Shown here: piece by piece, positions 11,701 through 21,714 of the stretch
How the letters are laid out: each line of letters begins with the position of its first letter
Position numbering within the stretch: the first letter of the stretch is position 1
NCBI GenBank assembly: GCA_026122225.1
Contig: JANEZZ010002241.1
Coordinates: forward strand, 124,001-188,000
Reading direction: 5' to 3'
DNA length: 64,000 nt
From: Heloderma charlesbogerti
Taxonomy: Eukaryota; Chordata; Lepidosauria; Squamata; Helodermatidae
Notes under the pieces: model-generated
Told to the model about the DNA's origin: nothing
Seen by the model: the letters and a program-made list of their open reading frames with translations, nothing else
Databases searched by the model: none
Program-made: the position numbers and the translations under genes

Positions 11701-12071
11701 TGGGGAAGGAAATGGCAACCCACTCCAGTATTCTTGCCAAGAAAACACTATGGAATGTATCACAAGGCTAAAAGATATGACGTCGGAAGATGAGCCCCTC
11801 AGGTCGGAAGGTGTCCAATATACTACTGGGGAAGAGCAGAGGGAATTTCCAAGTAGCGCCAGAAAGAGTGAAGCGGCTGGGCCAAAGCCGAAAGGACACT
11901 CAGCTGTGGATGTGTCTGGTGGTGAAAAGAAAATCCGATGCTGTAAAGAACAATATTGTTTAGGAACCTGGAATGTAAGATCAATGAATCAAGGTAAGCT
12001 GGAGGTGGTCAAACATGAGATGGCAAGACTGAACATCGACATCTTGGAATCAGCGAACTAAAAGGAATTAT
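8711..12071 (-). mobile_element. BovB (RTE) LINE with inverted 5' end, flanked by target duplication
   Basis: A 13-bp flanking duplication (TAAAAAGAATTAT at 8711-8723, TAAAAGGAATTAT at 12059-12071, 12 of 13 matching) bounds the structure as one integration. The 3' portion runs on the minus strand from about 11565 down to 8724. The 5' portion runs on the plus strand from about 11566 to 12058, the arrangement produced by twin priming. Inferred ORF2 pieces run in order: endonuclease (about 11560-11170), linker (10843-10532), reverse transcriptase (10448-9924 and 9611-9099, with YADD near 9490) and C-terminal domain (8990-8730). Stops and frameshifts break the frame, so it is inactive. Confidence 0.85.
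11566..12058 (+). mobile_element. Inverted 5' segment of the BovB insertion
   Basis: Holds the BovB 5' region starting near ACTGCCTTGTTGTGG, continuing through AGGGCCACCCAAGACGG and CGATGCTGTAAAGAACAATA into the start of the endonuclease, and stopping at GAATCAGCGAACTAAAA. The matching stretch from CGATGCTG to AGCGAAC (about 11935-12058) also occurs in the minus-strand part, so about 120 bp of the element is present twice in opposite orientation. The break point shares CTAAAA with the flanking target, a plausible microhomology. Confidence 0.75.
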
Positions 12072-12695
12072 ATTCATTTCTAAATGCTGTGCCAGGTATG
12101 GCTTGTTCAAACAACAGAACTGTCGGGCTGATAGAGCATGACGGAGTGAAACTTACATAAATAGTTTATAAATATGAACTAGTGATAATTTCTCATTTGT
12201 ACCATCACCTGGAGTTTTCGTCCTTTTCATTCACTTTTTCCATACTCCTTGGGCACGTGACCTGATATTAAGACAGCCCTTTTGATCAGAATAAGATTTC
12301 AGTATCTAAAAACCCCCCTACCTGATAAAAAAAAGATTCAGTTGCCCTCCAATCCAGTTCTGAAATGGCCAGATGCAAGAGTAACATATGAGTTGATAAA
12401 CAGATATGCAATGCCAGCCTTGGAAGTGAAAATAAAAGACTGACATTTTCATATCTTGATCATCTCATATGAGGTCTATACATCCTTATATAAACACTTC
12501 TGTAATACTGGCCCAGTTCATAAGCCACTTGGCCCCCGTGGCCTGCAACAGAATACAAAGCTGCTGGTGGGCTTGTGTCTCAGCTTAGGGCCACATGGAG
12601 ATGCCAGTTGCATGAGCCAGGTACCTCCATGTGGAGATGGATATGCAGCTCCCACGGCCACTCTCTGTGTGGTTGTAACAGCTTGAAAAAGAGCC
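12072..12695. other. Intergenic, no gene seen
   Basis: A/T-rich sequence followed by a G/C-richer tract. No exon, RNA gene or clear repeat was recognised. Confidence 0.55.
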
Positions 12696-12699
12696 AAGA

Positions 12700-12995
12700 T
12701 GGCCTGTGCCGGTTCCAAGCTTTTGACGGCACTTGGGCAAGAGACCCACAATGGCCCCCCCCCCTTGGTGAGTCACTACCACTGCCACCAGCTGCTGCCA
12801 CTCCTCTTGCTCATCATTGCTTGCTTGATAGGCAGAGAGCCAGGGAGCAAGCAGGCAGTGGCGTCTTCTCCACCTCCCCACTACTACCACCACTGTCTGG
12901 GCGAGAGTAAGAGGTGGGTGAACAAGCAGGTTGCAGTGGTGAAGGGAAGGCTCTTGTCAGTGGGCCCCGGCTGGGCCTACGCTTGATACCAGCCC
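12700..12995. repeat. Unclassified dispersed repeat
   Basis: Blocks CTTGGGCAAGAGACC, CCACCAGCTGCTGCCACTCC, CAGAGAGCCAGGGAGCAAGC and AGTGGGCCCC recur in the same order at 25806-26145 with considerable divergence. The small open frames here are incidental. Class unknown. Confidence 0.6.
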
Positions 12996-13099
12996 TGAAG
13001 ACAATGGTGCACATTGCGATACCTGCATGTTACCATCTCTTCAGCCCAGCAGTGGCCTTCCATGGTTTTGTGGGCAGCTGCAAGGGAACAGTAATGCTC

Positions 13100-13192
13100 T
13101 AAGCCAGCCTTCCCCAATCTGGTGCCCGCCAATGAATTATGGGACTTGGAGTCCAATACATCTGGAAGGCACCAAGTTGAGAAAGGCTGCTG
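13100..13192. repeat. Foldback MITE (short copy)
   Basis: CAGCCTTCCCCAATCTGG on the left is answered by CACCAAGTTGAGAAAGGCTG on the right, with GGAGTCCAATACATCTGGA between. Same family as 6735-6872 but internally shortened. Confidence 0.7.
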
Positions 13193-13260
13193 TAAATGGG
13201 ACCTTTGTTTTGTTTTTAAAGGAATTCTAGGCAACTAGAAACTGAATGATAACCTGTGCT

Positions 13261-13619
13261 TAGGGATGTCAGAGAAATCCGCAATGGAACCAAATGAGTT
13301 CAGATTTTTATGGATTCGACCTGCGGATTCTGCAGCGGACCAGCTTTTTGCCTGTCTGGCGGATTCCACAGACTTGCAGACTGTTTTTCTAACCTCTGTG
13401 AATTTTGTGCAAATTTAGTGGTAGAAAAATATGCAACCCCCAGCAAAAAATGAACGTTTCCTCCATACGCTATAGCATGAAAATGCACATTTTGGGAGAA
13501 TTTGCGCATTTTTGCATATGTGAATGTAGATTTGCGCAAATTTGGAAACTAAATCTGATACCATCAATGGGTGGATGGCAGAATGAAAGAGTGGATTTTC
13601 CACAATCCATACATCCCTA
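13261..13619. mobile_element. hAT-like non-autonomous element with perfect 8-bp duplication
   Basis: The inverted ends TAGGGATGT and ACATCCCTA are flanked by an exact 8-bp duplication CCTGTGCT (13253-13260 and 13620-13627). The left sub-terminal sequence TAGGGATGTCAGAGAAATCC resembles the reverse of the right end of the element at 24285-25131, so they share termini. The 359-bp interior is A/T-rich, carries no transposase, and lacks the recursive palindrome. Confidence 0.85.
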
Positions 13620-13646
13620 CCTGTGCTTAATTTCTTCAATGGAATT

Positions 13647-13777
13647 AGGTCTTGCCTAGAACCCAGGTCTTGCCTAGAACCCAGGTCTTGCCTAGAACCC
13701 AGGTCTAGAATCCAGCTCTTGCCTAGGACCCAGCTCTCGCCTAGAACCCAATGGAACCAGGTCTTACCTAGAACCCT
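13647..13777 (+). repeat. 18-bp minisatellite
   Basis: Units of AGGTCTTGCCTAGAACCC are tandemly repeated: the first three are identical, followed by several diverged ones (AGCTCTTGCCTAGGACCC, AGCTCTCGCCTAGAACCC). As the unit is a multiple of 3 it keeps a frame open (SCLEPR repeats), but there is no other sign of coding. Confidence 0.9.
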
Positions 13778-14238
13778 CTTTCACCCCAAAGCCTTGCTCC
13801 CCAATATCAGGTGCAAGGGGGAACCTGCAGTTACTGCTCTTACTATTCCTGCTCCTACCACCCCCACTAAAATAGTAGGTGGCCTAGTATAAAACCAAAT
13901 ACCCCCAGACAGCCACTCCTATATTTCAACTCCTGGTTTAAAAAGGCAATCAACAGCCCAGAAAAAGCTAGGTGAGCAGGCAGAAGGGAAAGCCAGGTAG
14001 TTTTAACCAATGGAGCCAAGCACAAAATGTTTCATGCTTGCATTTGGCTCAGCTGCCCTGCAAATGGGCAGGACATGTTCTCAGCAAGAAACTATTGTCC
14101 ACCCAAAACCTCAAGAGGTGCATTGATACAATTCTCGGCATCATATCTCCAGTTCACACTTGTTCAGTACATATATGTCGACAGCGTATAGAAGCAAGCG
14201 GAATCCTTATGGAAGAGTCCAGGATGCCTTTGTAATAT
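13778..14238 (-). other. Probable TMEM174 3' flank / 3' UTR region
   Basis: The sequence directly after the TMEM174 stop on the minus strand. No coding potential was seen. I could not pick a clear AATAAA on the minus strand close to the stop, so the 3' end of the transcript is not placed. Confidence 0.4.
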
Positions 14239-14341
14239 TTATGATAATGGTGGAAATAATTTTTCATAAGGTGGAGGCGAGAGGTCATTGCAAAGATCTT
14301 CCTCCAACATCTCTGCCGGTTCTCTAAGACTATCAGTTGAC
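14239..14341 (-). CDS. TMEM174: TMEM174 coding exon 2 (C-terminal)
   Basis: On the minus strand the sequence GCATTTTCAG gives a good acceptor just before 14341. The first base completes the split AG|G codon of exon 1, after which the frame reads STDSLREPAEM and ends with SPPPYEKLFPPLS and a TAA at 14239-14241. The human protein ends with the very similar FSPPPYEEIYSLPR, including the PPPY motif. The two exons give a protein of 240 residues against 243 in human. The exon encodes the end of the cytoplasmic tail. A PPxY-type motif could bind WW-domain proteins, which is inference. Confidence 0.92.
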
Positions 14342-14683
14342 CTGAAAATGCAAAGAGGGGGAAAGAGACATTGTATAAATACCATCCACCAAAAATGCAG
14401 GTAGCAAACAAAGCAGGTACCTAATAAAAGAAGGGACTTTAAAAAAAACCCTTTTTCAAACATGGGTTGTACAGCCTTCACAGTCCATGCTAGTCGCAAA
14501 TCTTCAAAGATGCCTCCTGCAATATGGACTGATGGGGATAGGGAAAGGATCAATGGGCACACGTGGAGTCTGGAGGTTAGAGGGGCAGGCAGCGCATGTC
14601 TGCTTTCCTCCCCTTCAGAACTGTAAGTGGGGAACACATGTATATATATTGTGCCAAATCTGATCATGTGCAACGTTCCATAG

Positions 14684-14813
14684 GGTTGCAAGGTTTGCAT
14701 GCCACCATTTTAAATGTGCACACAGCAATCAACAAAAAAGTCACACCTACGGAAAGCAGAATAAGTCCAAGCAACTGAGTCCATATGAAGCAAATGGCCC
14801 GTACTTCACCCAT
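14684..14813 (-). pseudogene. Duplicated fragment of TMEM174 exon 1 inside its own intron
   Basis: About 130 bp matches 16189-16322 of TMEM174 exon 1 in the same orientation, with roughly 10 substitutions and one 4-bp gap by eye (about 92% identity). It covers the second transmembrane segment: the translation includes IWTQLLGLILLSVGVTFL and FKMVACKPCN, still open. Similarity starts at GGTTGCAAGG and stops at CACCCAT on the plus strand, inside the exon at both ends, so no splice sites were copied. The 4-bp gap shifts the frame relative to the parent. It therefore looks like a small DNA duplication, not a working alternative exon. Confidence 0.85.
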
Positions 14814-14882
14814 TAGGTTTAGTAGGCCCCGGTAATGGTTCTCCTTATGCAATAATCCTCAAGGGACGTGTCTATGTAATGC

Positions 14883-15225
14883 CAGGGTGCAGAACCTCTT
14901 TCAGCCCGAGGGCCAAATTTCATTTTGGAGAAGCTCTCGGGGGCCACATCCCTGTGGTGGACGTGGCCAAAGGCAAAAGGGGCAAGGGGCAAACTACCAA
15001 AAATACCAACCTATTGAAAGCTCTTACTGCCAGTAAGGCAGTAACTGAGTTTTAGGAGAGGCATTTCAGCCTTTTAGAATAAGGGGAAATAACCCGCTCA
15101 AAATCCAGTAAACCACCAAACGGTTAATAGTTGGGAGAAAGGGCCATCTGGGCAACCCCTGAAGGTGGGATTGGAACATCAGGCGAGCAAGATTTGGCCC
15201 CCAGGCATGAGGTTCTGCAGCTCTG
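14883..15225. mobile_element. hAT-like MITE in TMEM174 intron
   Basis: The ends CAGGGTGCAGAACCTC and GAGGTTCTGCAGCTCTG are inverted copies, and the sub-terminal GAGGGCCAAATTT faces GATTTGGCCCCCAGG. The size is about 340 bp. The target duplication is not clear. Confidence 0.6.
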
Positions 15226-15875
15226 ACTTTAATGGCAGATGCCTTCATTATCACAGGCAGATTGACAGCATCCTCAGCTGCAGTCAGTGTTGAGTTCCCA
15301 AAATGAGATGGTCTCAGGGGTCTTGAGCCCACGTAGAAATACACTTTTTGATCATGAAGCCCCAATCTCTCCAATACGCTGTGTGTTGGGGGGGGCACTA
15401 TGGTTGCTCAATGTTAAGGAAAATGTACTCTGAACATGCTCAGAGGCATCCTCCTTCCTGTTACTTTACATGTTCCTGGCATTAAAAATAGGATTCTGGA
15501 TCTCAAACCTGTAAAGCTCTGATTATAAAACTAGAATTGCATTTCTATTCATCCACTCCTAATGCTACTTTGACAAAATGAAAATAAACTCTGGGTCAGA
15601 GATAACACAGAGAACAACAACAACAACAAAATAAGGGGAGAGAAAAACAACAACACAGAAGAGAGAAAATGCTTAATGAATGCCAGTTCGTTAATTAATT
15701 GGAAGAGTAGTATCTGTGAACCAGTTATGGCTGCTGCTTCAGGCAATGCTCTTATTTAAAGTCAGTAATTTAAATTCTGTCTGAGCAAAGGCTAGGGCGA
15801 TGCCTCATTAATATTTCTATCCAGTCGGTGAAAGACAGTTTGCCACTGAAATGCCATGCACACATATTCACTTAC

Positions 15876-16495
15876 CTTTCACTTCTGGTGTCCACTGTAA
15901 GATAAGCAGAATGGTTCTCACCTACAGAGGCATCCTGGGGGTTGACATTATAATAATGGGGAGGGCTAGGAGCAGGTATTACTGATCCAGAGAATGGAGG
16001 AAGTCTGGACTGACTGAGCACTTGCTGGACGTTAGCAGAATTCTCACTGACCACTTCCTGGGTAGCATAAGAAGGAATGTACTGTACCACTGTAGCCCCG
16101 TGGAAAGTTATAGGCTGGCTAATTCCAGTGAAAACAAAGGACTGTCCACTAGGAATTCGGTCTAGGTCAGATGCCCTTTCTTCAGTTTGGTTGCAAGGTT
16201 TGCAGGCCACCATTTTAAATTTGCACACAGCAATCAGCAAAAATGTCACACCTACTGAAAGCAGAATAGGTCCAAGTAACTGAGTCCATACAAAGCGAAT
16301 GACGCCTTCGTACTTCACCCATCCCATCACGGTGAAGGTAATTCCTACTATCCCCAAAAAGATGCCAGAGAAAAGTAATGTGGCACCAGCTTTATCGTCA
16401 TCAGACACTGGGATTTCAGAGCCATTTGGCTGACAAGGAGTCACGGAAAACACATTGACGGAGAAATCTTCTACAGGGTTGCTGTTCCGTTCCAT
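15876..16495 (-). CDS. TMEM174: TMEM174 coding exon 1
   Basis: TMEM174 is a small two-pass membrane protein. In mammals it is kidney-enriched and reported to act with the phosphate transporter NPT2A. The start chosen here gives MERNSNPVEDFSVNVFSVTP, which aligns with the human N-terminus. An in-frame ATG 25 codons upstream (16570) is less likely. The conserved SDDDKAGATLLFSG block precedes membrane segment 1 (about residues 38-59). Segment 2 follows (about 71-91, WTQLLGPILLSVGVTFLL), then KFKMVACKPC and QPITFHGATVVQYIP. The exon ends with an AG|GTAAG donor, splitting an Arg codon that exon 2 completes. Both membrane segments and the long C-terminal tail are intact, so the gene looks functional. 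Tissue expression cannot be judged from sequence. Confidence 0.95.
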
Positions 16496-17325
16496 TACAG
16501 CACAGAGCGGTTCTGGAATGCCTTGAATAAGGATGTGCTTGAAAGAACATGCCGAGCTGAAGGTTTGCAACGTTAATTATACAAGAACTTTGCCCACACA
16601 CAGTAGTGCAATTAGGCAATTTTAGACTCTGGACTTAGTGGTCCCACAGGGGCCTCTCCTCCAGACGATAGCGTGTATCACTCCAAGCCTGCCTCATCCC
16701 ACCCAACCAGCTTCACAGATAAACACATGTCTGACCTGATTCTGTACATATTCACTCAGAAGCAAGTCCCACTGTGTTCAACAGAGCTTATGTGTGACTA
16801 GATTACAACCAAGAAACCCCAGCCTTCAGAAACAAAAGGCTTTGGGAGATACGAGAGAAGGAAACAAAACTCACAAAGACAAGAAGGTGGGCATTCCCCT
16901 CCTCCGCCCCATGCCATACTTTATCACGCTACATTCCCACTAAATCAGAGCAACAAGAAAACCAATTTTCCAAAGCAACTGTTTTGTTTTGTTTTTAAAT
17001 GGAAAAGGACACAGAGCATGTTCTAAGTTTACTTAACTTATCATGGAATCATCAGGACTACAGGTTTACAATGTGCCTTCTCCTGCTGGATGCTAAAAAG
17101 TGATAGCATACAGTCCTGATAATCTTCCACAAACACAAACACCCATCAGACAAAGTCACTTGCAAGCTCCACTGAATCTTGAATGCCAAGAACTAGGGCT
17201 AATGCAGAATTCAGGGGCACAGTAGGTGAAATCCCTGGGGAAAAACTGAGGCAACACAATTGGTAAACTGCAGCCTCCGCCCCCCCACCAAATCTGATAT
17301 CCAGCCATGGATAGTTAGACAGAAA
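16496..17325. other. Upstream region of TMEM174, no other gene seen
   Basis: Includes the TMEM174 5' flank and any 5' UTR, a short CAATCCTA-type repeat near 16735-16805, and otherwise unremarkable sequence. No CpG island is present at this gene, which suits a tissue-restricted promoter. I cannot place the transcription start. Confidence 0.5.
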
Positions 17326-17329
17326 TCAG

Positions 17330-17452
17330 CCCAGCCTTCCCCAGTCTGGTGCCCACCAGATGTGTTGGACTACACCCCCAGCACCCCCTAGATAGCATGG
17401 GAGTTGTAGTCCAAGACATCTGGAGGGCACCTGGTTGGGGAAGGCTGCCTTA
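17330..17452. repeat. Foldback MITE
   Basis: CAGCCTTCCCCAGTCTGG and GATGTGTTGGACTACA on the left are mirrored by TGTAGTCCAAGACATC and GGTTGGGGAAGGCTG on the right. This is the most symmetrical copy of this family in the window. Confidence 0.85.
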
Positions 17453-18904
17453 GGCTCTAATATGGTGGCTGCTGGCACAGCCACCGCTTCCACCTGCTCC
17501 TTGTGCAGGGTACAGCTAAAGTGTTTGGCTTGGCATGCTGCTGCTGCAAAAGTTGTTAACCCTGCCCACAGCTCACCTCCTCATGCAGGTGCAGCTGGAT
17601 GCACCGCCACTTCTAGTGTGCCTCCTTGTGCATCAGCCACCTCACCTCGCCTTCTTTGTGGAGCTGCTGTTGCTAATGGTGCCGTCCCCTCCACCCTCCA
17701 TCTTGTCGTCGCCACCTCACTTGTGTAAGGCATGGCATCGTGTGCAGGGGCAGCCTCGGACTGCACCACAACATGTGAACGCACACTCTTACATTTCTGG
17801 CTCTGGCATAACCTGAGCCCAGAGCTGTTATAGCTGTGTTTGGGGACCCTCCCTGCTCACCTTCTTAAGCAGGGCTCAGGATGTCTGCCCCAGAGTCCTG
17901 TCCTGGTGGCACCACTGCCTGTTTGGATAGAGATAATGGAGAAATCATGTGGAGACATAAACTTTGCTTTCAAAAATAACGGTCTAGGGAGAAAAACCTG
18001 AACTAGCTCACTTGTAATGCCTTGAGTTACCCATTTTAATTCTGTCTCCACTTAAAGGCTTGATTTATGTTTTCTTGGCTGTTGGTGTCCCTATCATTGT
18101 CAAGGCTGGTCCTACAAAATATGTTTTCCAGCTCTGTGGGCAGTTATCCACTGGAACTGAAGCTGGAGACCAGAGCAGAAGGTTTGGCCAATCCAATAAG
18201 CAGAAAGCCCGACCAATCCAGGGGATTCATAGAGCTTGCACACTCCTGTTCCCTTCCATTCTTGAAAAGGATTCCGAGGCCTAACATTCACACATACTTC
18301 TGGGTAGCTCACTAGGTTAGGCTTGAGCCTGAGGCCATGAGATTCCTGGCTCAAGTCCTGGGCAGACAATACCTTTCATTCAGGGCTGGTTCCAGATTTG
18401 AGGGGGTCTTCAGCAAAGTGCCTCTCGGGTCCTCTTCGCTGGGCCCCCCGCAGCTTACCTGGCGGCAGCGGTGGGCAGCTATCACTTTCCAATGTGTACC
18501 TCTTTCAAAGCACACATTTTGTGTCCTACAACGCGTAAGGTGACCTTGAGTTTTCTCAAAGAAATACTCTCAGGGCACGTGAGTTGGCTCCTTACAAAAT
18601 GTGTGCCAAAAGATATTCATTGTCATACCTGACATTTAAGATTACTGCCAAGAAATAATTTGTTTGTTTCTCTAAGGATCATTTCCTATTTTGCTGAGAG
18701 AGACAGGAAGGTTTAGTTCTATTATTTTGTTTTAAAGCTGTTGTTCTAAAAAAAAAATACAAAGAATCACACACCTTTTTAAAATGCTGCCCTTTAAACA
18801 TCCTTCATCAAAAACCTCTAGGCAGAATGCTGCCATCAGATTTTGTACATTCAAAATGTCTAACTACATTAATAGAGATTTCAGGTAGTAGCACCAGCTC
18901 CCTA
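17453..18904. other. Intergenic, unclassified repeats
   Basis: 17455-17800 is G/C-rich with CTGCTG and GCCACC runs, probably an old repeat related to the 12700-12995 family. 18380-18480 carries a CTTCAGCAAAGTGCC block shared with 7415-7560. No exon or RNA gene was recognised. Confidence 0.5.
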
Positions 18905-19140
18905 ATCATAAGACCTGCTAGATCAAACCAACAGCCTGTCTAGTTCAACCTTCTGTTCCTGCAGTGGCCCACTAGTTATCCGCAGGAAGCCCACAAGCAG
19001 GACATGGGCACAACGGCACCTTCCCCCTCATGTTTCCTAGCAACTGGCATTGAGAAGCAAACTGCCTCTGATCCTGGAGGAAGTCTACACAGCCATCATG
19101 AATAGTAGTCATTGATAGCATTACCCTTGATGAATTGTTT
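18905..19140 (+). repeat. Dispersed repeat, 'CTGGATCAG' family
   Basis: Shows GTTCAACCTTCTGTTCC, CCACAAGCAGGACATGG, TAGCAACTGGCATTGAG and CCTGGAGGAAGTC in the same order as the copies at 5620 and 25255. Confidence 0.65.
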
Positions 19141-19217
19141 TCAACTGTTCCTGATGGGGAAGTTGGGGGCAGTGGTGGGGACAGGGGTGGTGGTGGGGGA
19201 CACCCATAGAAGAGGCA

Positions 19218-19252
19218 CCAAAATAGTAACAACAACAACAACAACAACAACA
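19218..19252 (+). repeat. (AAC)n microsatellite
   Basis: About nine AAC/CAA units followed by CAGGCAGG. Confidence 0.9.
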
Positions 19253-19613
19253 GGCAGGAAACACTGCTATATTTCTAAAGCGTTTCTGTGTAAGAACCAG
19301 TTTTTCCAACTCTTACCTTATATATTATATCACAAGCAGATGTGTCTTTAGAGTATCTTTCAAAATACTCCCAGCCTAGTTGTCAAATCCTGCTCCGGGA
19401 CTTGCTCACAATCATCTGCTTGTATTATGTCCCTCCGCACTATTCTTAAGGCAAAACAACACCAACAAAGCAGACATTATTTGCTTTGACCTGCTCATCT
19501 GATTTCTCCTGATTTCTTGAATAGTTGATTATTTAACTCTACTTAAAGTCCAAGCTTACAGGAAGATACTGTAGAGAACATCTTTTTGCATGACTAATAA
19601 ATAGCCCTGCGAA

Positions 19614-19639
19614 CACACACACACACACACACACACACT
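19614..19639. repeat. (CA)n microsatellite
   Basis: About 12 CA units. Confidence 0.95.
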
Positions 19640-19823
19640 CCACTTCTAATTGCAATTGATTTTGGGGGGGCTCACTCATGAGTAAGTTTATTTTGTAATG
19701 ATGCCTTGTAAAAACACATACATGAAAGCAGACACTGAGGAAAACCACATCTGAGATTATGTTGAGTCAGAGGATGTGCTTGCCTATATTATTGGAGACA
19801 CAGGTGTGACTCCAGCAGTGGCT

Positions 19824-19882
19824 GGGTGACCAGTCAGATGGGCGATTAATAAATTTAATAAATAAATAAATAAATAAAAATA
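19824..19882 (+). repeat. L2 LINE 3' tail fragment
   Basis: GACCAGTCAGATGGGCGATT followed by AATAAATTTAATAAATAAAT matches the 3' end of the full-length L2 at 60428-60478. Only the tail is present, a typical 5' truncation. Confidence 0.75.
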
Positions 19883-20804
19883 AGGCTTTCCGTCAAAAAA
19901 GGGTTCCACAATGTTAAATGAAAAATCAGGGCTGGGTGGGTTATTCTAACCTTAATAAAATCGAAAGGGTTTCACCAATCTTCCTGAAAATTGCAGGTGC
20001 CCAACAAAAATGTCTATTTTTCATAACCTGAAAATTTCAGGAAGATTGGTTATAGACTGAGGGAGAAAGGGCAGCTAACAGGAGAAATAAAATACTCAGT
20101 GATGCAGTGTTGGCACTGAAAACAGGTGTTGGCAACCGATTGTGCCCATCATTTGCCAAAAAACTGGAGGCTATATATGAAAACCATGTATGTTTTTCTA
20201 TTCCCTTTCTATTGTAGTTGCTGGAATGAAATGTCTTTCTTTTTAATTCAATTTACTTATTTTTAAAATAATTTTTATTGGTATAATGAATCTCTATGAG
20301 ATTTCATAACACAGCACTCAGAATGTTGGGTGGGGGGGTGGATAACTGCTGTGAAGGGAAAAAGCAGCAGCAGCTGAGTTTCCGGGTCCTCTGTGGGTGT
20401 ATACGCAGACAAGGAATCCCCTCAGCATGACCAAACCCCACTGCTTCAGTTTACTGGTCTGCACTCCAAGCCGTTCCCCTTCTTCCTCTGCCCCCCACCC
20501 CTTTCCCCTTAATTGTTTGTGTTACTAAGGTCCGTTTGGATTCAAGTGCTGGGAAGAGAGGCCTGAGAAGGAAGCTATGGCATGGAATGGGAGTGAAACT
20601 TTGCTTCATAAGCAGGCCTGTCTTTCCTTGAGGGCAGAAAGTTTTGCTGCCTGGAGGCTGAGAAGCAGAAAAGCATGCTGACAAAGCTGTGGTCAAGCCA
20701 TGGAACAATGTAGCAGTATGATAAAAGGTTATGTTTGTTACTCCCTGCAGCTAGCAGCTCCATGAGTCCAGAGTGTCCCCTTTGTACCCTGAAAAGGCCT
20801 AGAG
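19883..20804. other. Intergenic, no gene seen
   Basis: A/T-rich first half (an inverted match of TTTCACCAATCTTCCTGAAA near 19970 with CAGGAAGATTGGTTA near 20038 suggests a small MITE), then unique-looking sequence. No coding exon recognised. Confidence 0.5.
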
Positions 20805-20952
20805 CAGAGCTTTCCAAACTGTGTGCCGAGACACATCAGTGTGTCGCCAGCAGTGTGTAGGTGTGTTGCGCGAAATGCAGAAAATTGTGCGGAAGGGCAC
20901 TACGGAGCTCCCTTACTTGTGTTTGCTTCCCTTGGCCTCTCCCCCGGAACTT

Positions 20953-21021
20953 CCTAAAGCAGCTAATGTTAAAGCAGCTTAGCTGCTAAGGCTTAGGTGC
21001 TTTAACATTAGCTGCTTTAGG
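20953..21021. repeat. Perfect 24-bp hairpin with a palindromic loop
   Basis: The left arm 20953-20976 (CCTAAAGCAGCTAATG...) is the exact reverse complement of the right arm 20998-21021. The 21-base spacer itself contains CTTAGCTGCTAAG, another palindrome. The hairpin is internal to the hAT element, about 150 bp from its left end. Confidence 0.92.
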
Positions 21022-21714
21022 ATCATGTGGTGTCTTGACGTAGGACGTACGTGACTGGCGGTGTTGGAGCGGTATGGCGAGGAGTGTGGTAACGCTGGCT
21101 GCACGAGGAGTGTGGAGAATTCGAAGTTAGCGGAGCAATTAGTTGAGCAATTTGCAATCAGCTCAGGCGAGAGGTTTTCCCGCATCCTCAGTGCGGCTGC
21201 AGGGCAGCGGGGGAGAACAACGGCCCGCTGGATGCCCCCAGAGCAGGGAGGGCTGCGCCGGGCAGGCGAGGAGCTTCGAGCCTGCGCTTCCTGGAAAGGC
21301 AGAGGCACGGGGCGAAGAGAGGGGAAGGGAGGCGCTGCTCTGGGAGCAGAGCTCGGCCAACGCCAGCGCGGAGAAGTGGCAGCGGCCACCAGCCCTGCAT
21401 GGTTTCGGGCGTGCCCTTCGCAGACTTCTGCACCATGCTGCTGCACGGCCAGGCCAGAGTAACACGCATGTGGAAACGCCGCCTGGGACTGGGACTGCAC
21501 CAAGTGGGCTGTTGGAACGGAGCTCAGTGGAGGCCAGAAGCCTCAGAATCAGCGTGCTCCCAATCACCCGGGCAAGCGCAGCTGCAGGCTGTCCCCCAGT
21601 CAACCCACCTGCTGCTGGCTGAAGGGAGGCCACCCTCCCAAACCCAATGTGGCAAACAGCAAGCCACCCACCACGTGGCACTTATGATTTGATTTCTGCC
21701 ATTTATTTTCAACA

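Larger units (their letters stand above)
14342..15875 (-). other. TMEM174 intron, with repeats
   Basis: The 1.53-kb intron has a GTAAG donor at 15875-15871 and a TTTTCAG acceptor at its end. It contains the exon-1 fragment at 14684-14813, a hAT-like repeat at 14883-15225 and short AAC-rich runs near 15615-15655. The rest looks like ordinary intron. Confidence 0.85.

Noticed and set aside
13647..13777. CRISPR-like array
   Set aside because: Units are directly adjacent with no spacers and the genome is vertebrate; it is a minisatellite.
14684..14852. Alternative TMEM174 exon
   Set aside because: The copied piece begins and ends inside the parent exon, no splice sites flank it, and a 4-bp deletion shifts the frame.
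21061..21692. Host gene or CpG-island promoter between TMEM174 and TMEM171
   Set aside because: The whole block lies inside a hAT element with defined ends and target duplication, so it is part of the element, though promoter activity is possible.
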